This document shows, in pieces, positions 26,499 through 32,231 of a stretch of DNA of 32,231 bases. This DNA is from Streptomyces sp. A0958 (GTDB taxonomy: Bacteria; Actinomycetota; Actinomycetes; Streptomycetales; Streptomycetaceae). Numbering within the stretch: the first letter of the stretch is position 1; every line of letters starts with the position of its first letter. The notes beneath the pieces are model-generated. The model worked only from the letters and a program-made list of their open reading frames with translations. It did no database searches and was not told where the DNA came from. The stretch spans positions 1 through 32,231 of the forward strand of contig NZ_SSBK01000052.1 in the NCBI RefSeq assembly GCF_004795035.1. Reading direction: 5' to 3'. The position numbers and the translations under genes were made by a program.

Positions 26499-27302
26499 AT
26501 GAACACCTCCGACGCACCGGTGCACCGTCGCAGCGCCCTGCGCGCGGGAGCCGCGGCCGCAGTCGCCCTCACCGCCGGCTGCGGGGAGCGGGACACCGCC
26601 GGGTTGGCCGCCGGGGCCGTCACCCACGCGACGCCGAGCGGCCCCGCCGCCACCCCCGCCGGAGCGCCGGCCCCCGCGCCCGCCCCGCGCCGCTTCCCCG
26701 GGCAGCCGGTACAGATCGGCAGCGGCCCCCGCGACCGGGCACGCGTCGCCCTCACCTTCCACGGCCAGGGCGACCCCGCCATCGCCAGGACCGTGCTCGC
26801 CGAGGCCGAACGCGCGGGGGCCAGGGTCACCGTCCTCGCCGTGGGCAGCTGGCTCGACGAACACCCCGAGATGGCCCGCCGCATCCTCGACGGCGGCCAC
26901 GACCTCGGCAACCACACCCAGAACCACATCGACATCTCCTCGCTGGACGAGACCGGCGCCTACGCGGAGATCACCGGATGCGCCCAGCGGCTGCGCCGGC
27001 TCACCGGCTCGATCGGCACCTGGTTCCGGCCCTCGCGCACCCAGTACGCCACGCCCCTCGTCCAGCGGCTCGCCGCCCGGGCGGGCTACCCCCACGTCCT
27101 CTCGTACGACGTGGACTCCCTCGACTTCACCTCGCCCGGCGCCGCGGCCGTCACCCGCAAGGTGGCCGGTGAGATCCGCAACGGATCGGTGGTGAGCCTG
27201 CATTTCGGCTACGCGGACACGGTCGCCGCGCTGCCCCTCCTCCTCACCGAAATCGACCGCCGCCGACTGCGCGCGGTGACGACCACGGAGCTGCTGACCT
27301 GA
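26499..27302 (+). CDS. NodB-like (CE4) lipoprotein with altered catalytic motif 1
   Basis: 267 aa. A twin-arginine-like signal (HRRSALRAG) and lipobox LTAGC (Cys28) predict an exported lipoprotein, followed by an Ala/Pro-rich linker to about 65. The polysaccharide-deacetylase fold is clear: motif 2 GHDLGNHTQNH keeps the metal ligands His139 and His143, motif 3 WFRPSRTQ is recognisable, motif 4 YDVDSLDF and motif 5 VVSLHFG (His235) are present. Motif 1, normally TFDDGP, reads TFHGQGD (86-92), so the usual catalytic-base/metal Asp pair is absent. It may be an atypical deacetylase, using Asp92 instead, or a non-catalytic glycan binder. Its stop overlaps the next start by 1 nt (TGATG), so the two products are translated together. 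Confidence 0.85.
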   Translation: MNTSDAPVHRRSALRAGAAAAVALTAGCGERDTAGLAAGAVTHATPSGPAATPAGAPAPAPAPRRFPGQPVQIGSGPRDRARVALTFHGQGDPAIARTVLAEAERAGARVTVLAVGSWLDEHPEMARRILDGGHDLGNHTQNHIDISSLDETGAYAEITGCAQRLRRLTGSIGTWFRPSRTQYATPLVQRLAARAGYPHVLSYDVDSLDFTSPGAAAVTRKVAGEIRNGSVVSLHFGYADTVAALPLLLTEIDRRRLRAVTTTELLT

Positions 27303-28486
27303 TGCCTCCCACCACCCCACGCACCGCCGCCCTGCTCGGCGGCGTCCTGCTCGCCGTGCTCACCGGCTGCGGCACCTCCGCCGACAAGGCCGCCCCCGCC
27401 TCCGAGACCGCCACCCCGACCGTCCGGGCCCGGCACGTCACCCCGCCCGAGCCGCCGGGGCTCGCCGGGATGCCGCCGGTGCTCGACCCGAAAAACGTGT
27501 ACGCGGCCGACGCGCCCGGAAAGCTGTCCCCGGTCGTCAAGGGCTTCCCCTCCCGCGTCTACGTGCCCAACACCAACTCCGACACGGTGACGGTCATCGA
27601 CCCCGCCACGTACAAGGTCATCGAGACCATCCCGGTCGGCCGGCAGCCGCAGCACGTCGTGCCGTCCTGGGACCTGAAGACGCTCTGGGTCAACAACGAC
27701 CTCGGCGACAGCCTCACCGCCATCGACCCGGCGACCGGGAAGCCGGGGAAGACGGTCGACGTCTCCGACCCGTACAACCTCTACTTCACGCCGAACGGCA
27801 AGTACGCCATCGTGATGGCCTCCATGGACCGGGAGCTGGTCTTCCGCGACGCGCACACCATGAAGACGGCCAAGGCCGTGCCGGTCGGCTGCGCGGGCGT
27901 CAACCACGCCGACTTCTCCGCCGACGGCCGCTACTTCATCGTCTCCTGCGAGTTCTCCGGCGAACTCCTCAAGGTCGACACCGAGAAGATGAAGGTCGTG
28001 GCCCAGCAGAAGCTGCCGTTCGACGGCGCCATGCCACAGGACGTCAAGCTGTCCCCGGACGGCGGCACGTTCTACGTCGCGGACATGAAGGCCGACGGCA
28101 TGTGGGTGCTGGACGGGGAGGAGTTCACCACCCCGAAGCTGCTGCCGACCGGCAAGGGCTGCCACGGGCTCTACGTCAGCCGCGACGCCAAGGAGATGTA
28201 CGTCTCCAACCGGGGCGAGGGCTCCGTCTCCGTCTTCGACTTCGCGCACAAGAAGCTGGCGAAGAAGTGGCACCTGCCGAACGGCGGCAGCCCGGACATG
28301 GGCGGGGTCTCCGCCGACGGCAAGGTCCTGTGGCTGTCCGGCCGTTACGACGCCGAGGTGTACGCGATCGACACCACCACCGGCAAGCAGCTCGCCCGCA
28401 TCCCGGTGGGCAGCGGCCCGCACGGCCTCGCCGTCTACCCCCAGCCCGGCCGCTACTCGCTCGGCCACACCGGCGTCTTCCGCTGA
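27302..28486 (+). CDS. YVTN/YncE-type seven-blade beta-propeller lipoprotein
   Basis: 394 aa. Signal peptide with lipobox LTGC (Cys23), then a linker to about 80 and seven repeats of about 41-45 residues with the pattern inner-strand residue, then DG, then YV, then a short strand ending in VD or ID. At equivalent positions the blades have His118, Asn159, His202, Asp247, His288, Met333 and His374; Cys197, Cys216 and Cys287 sit near the His residues. The C-terminus ends PGRYSLGHTGVFR. Related propellers include E. coli YncE and the d1 domain of nitrite reductase; the role of this one is unknown. It has no ribosome site of its own and starts within the stop of the NodB-like gene (TGATG), suggesting equal-ratio synthesis of two surface lipoproteins. 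Confidence 0.88.
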   Translation: MPPTTPRTAALLGGVLLAVLTGCGTSADKAAPASETATPTVRARHVTPPEPPGLAGMPPVLDPKNVYAADAPGKLSPVVKGFPSRVYVPNTNSDTVTVIDPATYKVIETIPVGRQPQHVVPSWDLKTLWVNNDLGDSLTAIDPATGKPGKTVDVSDPYNLYFTPNGKYAIVMASMDRELVFRDAHTMKTAKAVPVGCAGVNHADFSADGRYFIVSCEFSGELLKVDTEKMKVVAQQKLPFDGAMPQDVKLSPDGGTFYVADMKADGMWVLDGEEFTTPKLLPTGKGCHGLYVSRDAKEMYVSNRGEGSVSVFDFAHKKLAKKWHLPNGGSPDMGGVSADGKVLWLSGRYDAEVYAIDTTTGKQLARIPVGSGPHGLAVYPQPGRYSLGHTGVFR

Positions 28487-28520
28487 GCACGACCCGGGAA
28501 ACCGCGCACCGGCCGGTGGC

Positions 28521-29159
28521 TCACCCCGCGGTCAGCAGGGCCTCCGAACCCACCGGCCGGTAGCCCGCCGCCTGGAACGTCCGCACACTGCGGGCGTTCC
28601 CCGGCGACTGCTGGGCCCACACCACCGCGTCCGGCACCAGGTGCCGGGCCGCCCGCGCCAGCCGCTCGCCGAGCCGGTGGCCGCGCGCCTCCTCGGCCAC
28701 CTCGATCGCGGCCTCCCATCGCCCGGCCACGCCCCGGCCCAGGATCAGCACCCCGCCCTCGGCCGACCACACCCGCACCTCGTCGCGGTACTTCAGCGCC
28801 CGCACCACCCGGGGGTGTTCCGGGTCCTCGATCTCCCGCAGCGCCGGCTCCGGCACACCGGGCAGCGCGGGGGCGGCCGTCAGCAGGTCGACCGTGTTCA
28901 TGTGGCGGCCGGTCCGGGCCAGCAGCGCGCTCAGGAAGTACGGATTCATCGTGGCGGCGAGCGCGTCACCGGGGGTCGCGGCCAGCGTCTCGCGCACCCA
29001 CCCCGGGTCCTCGTCCGTGAACACCACCGAGTGCGCGGTGAACGCCAGCACCCCGGCGTCCCGGGCGTTGGGCTGCGCCACCACCGTCGTGGAACCGTCC
29101 GGCGGCGGGAACCGCCCCTCGGCCGCGTCGGCCAGAATCCGGGCCAGTGCCTCGCTCAT
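28521..29159 (-). CDS. GNAT-family N-acetyltransferase
   Basis: 212 aa cytoplasmic protein. The C-terminal half has the acetyl-CoA site AEEARGHRLGERLARAA (about 160-176, in place of R/Q-x-x-G-x-G/A) and the later motif PGNARSVRTFQAAGYRPVG. The N-terminal half (about 1-100) is not recognised. The ATG at 29157-29159 has GGGAGG about 12 nt upstream; the frame is open 23 codons further but lacks a ribosome site. Convergent with the propeller gene, 34 nt between stops. Substrate cannot be inferred. Confidence 0.85.
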   Translation of the reverse strand: MSEALARILADAAEGRFPPPDGSTTVVAQPNARDAGVLAFTAHSVVFTDEDPGWVRETLAATPGDALAATMNPYFLSALLARTGRHMNTVDLLTAAPALPGVPEPALREIEDPEHPRVVRALKYRDEVRVWSAEGGVLILGRGVAGRWEAAIEVAEEARGHRLGERLARAARHLVPDAVVWAQQSPGNARSVRTFQAAGYRPVGSEALLTAG

Positions 29160-29301
29160 CGGCGCCCCGCGCCTCCCTTCCGGCTGACCGGCCACCGGAC
29201 GGCGGACGGCCCGTCCATGATCGGCCACCGGCCGCCGCGAGGGCCACTTTGGGCGCCCGTTAATCTGACCATCGTCGGACAGTCATACGAAGGGGTGGAA
29301 C

Positions 29302-29517
29302 GTGGCGGACATCGAGTCGGCGCGCAGGGCTTTCGAGCGGTACGACCTGAACGGCGACGGGCTGATCTCGGCCGCCGAGTACAAGAGCGTCATGGCTCAG
29401 CTGGGCGACCCCCACGTCACCGAGCCGGTCGCCCAGGCCGTGATCAACTCCCACGACGCCAACGGCGACGGGCTCCTCACCTTCGACGAGTTCTGGGCCG
29501 CGCAGAACAAGGGCTGA
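29302..29517 (+). CDS. Small two-EF-hand calcium-binding protein (Cab-like)
   Basis: 71 aa and nothing but an EF-hand pair. Loop 1 is residues 15-26 (D-L-N-G-D-G...E26) and loop 2 residues 52-63 (D-A-N-G-D-G...E63); all calcium ligands at positions 1, 3, 5 and 12 are kept, so both should bind Ca2+. No signal peptide, so cytoplasmic. Start GTG at 29302 with AAGGGG 6 nt upstream. It resembles the calmodulin-like Cab proteins described in Streptomyces, linked there to germination and aerial growth; that role here is inference. The next gene, a CopD-like membrane protein, begins about 30 nt downstream on the same strand. Confidence 0.93.
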   Translation: MADIESARRAFERYDLNGDGLISAAEYKSVMAQLGDPHVTEPVAQAVINSHDANGDGLLTFDEFWAAQNKG

Positions 29518-29546
29518 GACCAGGCGGGCGGCAGGGAGAGGGAGAG

Positions 29547-30515
29547 GTGCCCGTGCTTCCCGCCCGTGCGCCCGCACCCGCCCGCCGCCGGTCCGCCGCC
29601 ACCGTCCTCGCCGTGGCGGCGGTCTGGGCCCCCGCCGTGGCGGCCGCCCTGCTGGGCGCGGCGGCGGCCACCCACGGCACCGGTGAGCTGCGCATTCCCG
29701 CCGCCGGAACCGCGACCCTGCTGCGGGCGCTCCTCTTCGGCGCCCTCGCCGTGCACCTGGGCGCCCTCGCCGCGACCGCGCTCGCCCGTTCCGCACCCGG
29801 CCGCCCGGACACCGTCCCGCGCGACTGGGCCGCGGCGGCCTCGGCCGCCGGCGCCGCCGCGGCGGCGGGCCAGATCGCCCGGCTCGCCCGGGTCAGCGAC
29901 CTCGGCCTGGTCGAGACGTACGCGACGCGGGAGGGCGGGCTCCTCCTCCTGACCGCCAACGGCTTCGTGCTCGCCGCCTGTTGCGCCCTGAGCCGGCGCC
30001 CCGGCCTCGCCGCCCTGCCGCTCGCCCTGGTCGTCGGCGCGGAGGCGCTGCGGGCCCACCCCGAGGCGTACAGCCCGCTGGTGGGTGCCGCGCTGACCGT
30101 CGTGCACCTGACCGCCGCATCGCTGTGGACCGGCGGGCTCGTCCACGTCCTGCGCACCATGCGCCTGTGGGGGGCGGCCCCGGACGCGGCCCGCGCGCTG
30201 CTCGCCCGGTACGCGCGCCTCGCCGCGTGGCTGTACGCGGCGCTCGCGGTGACCGGTACGTGCAGCGCCCTGCGCAGGCTTCCGGCGGACACCGTCCTCA
30301 CCTCGGCGTACGGGCGCACCCTGCTGGCCAAGCTGGTGCTGATGGTGGTGGTGAGCGCCCTGGCCCTGAGCGCGCGCCGGCGGCTGCGGAGCGGGGCCGG
30401 CCCGGCCGCCGCCCACCGGGCCGCGCGCCGCGAAGTGGCCGCGCTGGTGGCCGTCGTGCTGGTGTCGGCCGTCCTGACCGTCGTCCCCGACCCGCACTGG
30501 CTCAGCACCCGCTGA
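29547..30515 (+). CDS. CopD-like (copper resistance D family) integral membrane protein
   Basis: 322 aa from the GTG at 29547 (an in-frame GTG at 29553 is equally possible; both are served by the GGGAGAGGGAG run upstream). About eight hydrophobic segments. The hallmark VVHLTAASLWTGGLVHVLR, conserved in CopD family proteins, lies at about 186-204, and a late segment with LLAKLVLMVVV matches the family. CopD proteins are proposed to import or handle copper in the membrane; no CopC, Sco or copper chaperone gene is adjacent. Co-directional with and close to the EF-hand gene, so probably one transcript. Lacks a cytosolic domain. Confidence 0.82.
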   Translation: MPVLPARAPAPARRRSAATVLAVAAVWAPAVAAALLGAAAATHGTGELRIPAAGTATLLRALLFGALAVHLGALAATALARSAPGRPDTVPRDWAAAASAAGAAAAAGQIARLARVSDLGLVETYATREGGLLLLTANGFVLAACCALSRRPGLAALPLALVVGAEALRAHPEAYSPLVGAALTVVHLTAASLWTGGLVHVLRTMRLWGAAPDAARALLARYARLAAWLYAALAVTGTCSALRRLPADTVLTSAYGRTLLAKLVLMVVVSALALSARRRLRSGAGPAAAHRAARREVAALVAVVLVSAVLTVVPDPHWLSTR

Positions 30516-30536
30516 CGCCCCGCCCCCGGCACCCGG

Positions 30537-32027
30537 CTACCGGTACGGCGGCCAGCCGCGCAGCTCGTCGTCGCGCGGGGCCCGCACCAGCTCCGGGGCG
30601 CCGGGCCCGAAGCGCATCACCGGGCGCGAGGCGTCCCAGGCCGGCCAGCCCGGGTCGCCGTGCGTCGCGAACCGCACCCAGGCCGCGTGCATCGAGGCGG
30701 CCAGCTCGCGCGGGGCGTCCGGCCCGGCCAGCGCCACGGCGTCGGGTCCGCCGAGGGTGTCGAAGACGAAGCCGACCTCCAGGCCGTGGCAGGCCCCGAG
30801 CCCCATGACGGGGGAGGGCCAGCCGAACTCGTAGAGGCGGGTGGAGCCGGGGGCGCCGGCCCGGGCGTCGGCCAGCCGGTTCAGCGGTACCCGCAGCAGC
30901 AGGTCGGTGGCGAGCGCGCCGAGCAGTTCGCCCGGCGTGGCACCGGGCCGGTTGGCGCGGTACGTACGGGTGGTCGCGCGCGGCACCCGGAACTTCAGCA
31001 GAGCCAGCCGGAGCCTCGCGCGGGATAGCCGTTCGGTCAGGCCGCTGGGGACGAACCATAGCCGGTACTCCTCGGTGTTCGAGCCCATCAGCAGGTCGAC
31101 GCCGGACGCAGCCCCGTCGCACAGGGCCTCCACCGGATCGCGGGGCAGCAGTTCGCCGTCCACCACGATCCGGAAGGCGTTGCCGCCGGTCAGCGGGGAG
31201 CCGCCGGCCGTCACCTCGCCCTGCGCGGCCAGCAGCGCGGCGGGGTCCACGGCGGCCAGCGCCCCGGCCGTCGCCGCCGCCCCCAGCCGCTTCGCGATGA
31301 GTTCGGTCGTACGGCGGCCCTCGGCCACCGGCACCGCGGCAGGCACCCCGCTCTGCAGCACGGCCCGCCGGAACAGGCCCCGGGCCCGGGGAGCGGTGAG
31401 CAGCGCCCCGAGGCTGATGGCGCCCGCCGACTCGCCGCACACCGTGACCCGGTGCGGATCGCCGCCGAACGCCGCGATGTTGTCCCGCACCCAGGCGAGG
31501 GCGGCCAGCTGGTCCAGGAGGCCGCGGTTGGCGGGGGCGTCCGGGAAGACCCCGAACCCCTCGATGCCCAGGCGGTAGTTGAGCGATACGAGCACCACAC
31601 CGTCGCGGGCGAACGCCGCCCCGTCGTACAGCGGCAGGACGGACGAGCCGTGCAGCAGCGAGCCGCCGTGAATCCAGACCAGGACGGGCAGCCCGGTGCG
31701 GTCCGGGGACGGCGTCCACACGTTCAGGTTGAGGCAGTCCTCGCCCGGCACCGAGGGATCGGCCAGCAGCCGGTCCAGCGGCGGGGCGTACGGCCGTTTG
31801 GGCGCGGTCGGGCCGTAGTCCACCGCCGCCCGCACCCCGGTCCACGGCTCCGGCGGTTCGGGCGGTCGGAAACGGAGGGCGCCCACCGGGGCCGCCGCGT
31901 ACGGGATGCCCCGGAACACGGCAACGCCCCGCTCGTACGCGCCCCGGACGGTCCCGTGGACGGTGTCGGCGTGCGGGGCGGCCCGCCCGGCGGACGGCCC
32001 GGATGTCGGAGGGGGTGCCGCTGTCAT
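30537..32027 (-). CDS. Type-B carboxylesterase
   Basis: 496 aa alpha/beta hydrolase of the para-nitrobenzyl-esterase/cholinesterase family. Motifs: FRGIPYAAAPVGALRFRPPEP near residue 40, EDCLNLNVW (96-104), oxyanion HGGS (120-123), nucleophile Ser200 in GESAG, acidic residue Glu319 or Glu320 in GSNTEEY, and His414 in GACHGLEVGFVF. No signal peptide, so intracellular. The ATG at 32025-32027 has GGAAGGG about 10 nt before it and gives the family length. The frame stays open beyond it to the window edge (see next entry). It hydrolyses carboxylic esters; natural substrate unknown. The stop is 21 nt from the convergent CopD-like gene stop. Confidence 0.92.
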   Translation of the reverse strand: MTAAPPPTSGPSAGRAAPHADTVHGTVRGAYERGVAVFRGIPYAAAPVGALRFRPPEPPEPWTGVRAAVDYGPTAPKRPYAPPLDRLLADPSVPGEDCLNLNVWTPSPDRTGLPVLVWIHGGSLLHGSSVLPLYDGAAFARDGVVLVSLNYRLGIEGFGVFPDAPANRGLLDQLAALAWVRDNIAAFGGDPHRVTVCGESAGAISLGALLTAPRARGLFRRAVLQSGVPAAVPVAEGRRTTELIAKRLGAAATAGALAAVDPAALLAAQGEVTAGGSPLTGGNAFRIVVDGELLPRDPVEALCDGAASGVDLLMGSNTEEYRLWFVPSGLTERLSRARLRLALLKFRVPRATTRTYRANRPGATPGELLGALATDLLLRVPLNRLADARAGAPGSTRLYEFGWPSPVMGLGACHGLEVGFVFDTLGGPDAVALAGPDAPRELAASMHAAWVRFATHGDPGWPAWDASRPVMRFGPGAPELVRAPRDDELRGWPPYR

Positions 32028-32231
32028 GGCGTATCGGCCCTTCCGTGGTCGTCGGGGCGTCCGGTCCAGCAGATCACGGACCCGCGCGGGCGTCCAGGTG
32101 TGGCCGCCGAAACGCGAACGCCAGGCCTCCAGGTCCTCGTCGGTGATCTTGGCGAAGAGCACCGGCGGAACCGAGAACGCCGTGCCGGCCGGCACGGACG
32201 CCAGGGCGCGGGCCTCGCCGGCGCCGACCCA
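32024..32231 (-). CDS. C-terminal end of an unidentified upstream gene (partial, frame uncertain)
   Basis: Entering from the right edge, the frame reading SVPPVLFAKITDEDLEAW, then RSRFGGHTWTPARVRDLLDRTP, is protein-like and has strong third-position GC, but it meets no stop and runs straight into the esterase start. After DRTP the codon bias collapses. Skipping one base in the CCCC run (GGGG at 32054-32057 on the plus strand) would continue as DDHGRADTP and stop with the TGA at 32024-32026, which overlaps the esterase ATG as ATGA, the usual operon junction. So either one base is extra here (error or mutation), or the two proteins are truly joined. Family not recognised. Confidence 0.45.
   Translation of the reverse strand, partial: GSAPARPAPWRPCRPARRSRFRRCSSPRSPTRTWRPGVRVSAATPGRPRGSVICWTGRPDDHGRADTP

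Noticed and set aside
28507..28518. CACCGGCCGGTG palindrome between the propeller and GNAT stops
   Set aside because: Short, made only of common GC words, and a near copy occurs inside the GNAT gene; chance is likely. Weak terminator function cannot be ruled out.
28641..29546. Possible long N-terminal extension of the CopD-like protein
   Set aside because: It is antisense to the GNAT gene and overlaps the EF-hand gene in another frame; the start near 29547 has a Shine-Dalgarno run.

Overview
The window is very GC-rich, with coding regions that end almost every codon in G or C. It has GTG and TTG starts, several apparently leaderless genes, U-tract-free terminators and exactly one TTA codon that I could see. 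Together with a GlgE operon, tandem lipoprotein L,D-transpeptidases and a two-EF-hand mini-protein, this points to a Streptomyces chromosome (core region; no integrases, transposases, CRISPR, tRNA or rRNA seen).

Left part (1-9056): the GlgE alpha-glucan pathway. On the minus strand lie glgE, treS, pep2 and the 5' end of glgB, in that transcription order; glgE and treS overlap by 4 nt. TreS makes maltose from trehalose, Pep2 phosphorylates it, GlgE polymerises maltose-1-phosphate and GlgB branches the product. Divergently, glgP encodes the glucan phosphorylase. The debranching enzyme glgX lies about 10 kb further right (19378-21624), so synthesis and breakdown of the polymer are both encoded here.

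Middle (9057-19368): a strong terminator separates glgP from a secreted M4 metalloprotease. Then comes a pair of overlapping ABC exporter half-transporters whose ATP-site residues are asymmetric in the way expected of a heterodimer. Divergent from them is a four-gene set: ABC-2 ATPase, ABC-2 permease, NarL-type histidine kinase and response regulator. A 22-bp near-palindrome lies in front of this set, and a 38-bp direct repeat covers the kinase stop and the regulator start.

Right part (19378-32231): glgX; two tandem paralogous L,D-transpeptidase lipoproteins; an enoyl-CoA hydratase; a SpoIIAB/RsbW-like ATP-binding protein carrying the TTA codon; and a relatively AT-rich intergenic island with several inverted repeats. 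This is followed by a translationally coupled pair of lipoproteins (a NodB-like protein lacking the usual catalytic Asp, and a seven-blade YVTN propeller), a GNAT protein, a two-EF-hand protein followed by a CopD-like membrane protein, and a carboxylesterase. The esterase reading frame is open to the right edge of the window, probably joining the end of an upstream gene.

Most genes belong to recognisable families. The least explained signals are the AT-rich island at 26230-26400, the lipoprotein pair at 26499-28486, the 38-bp repeat at 18620-18727, and the basic Ala/Lys/Pro segments in GlgE and GlgB.
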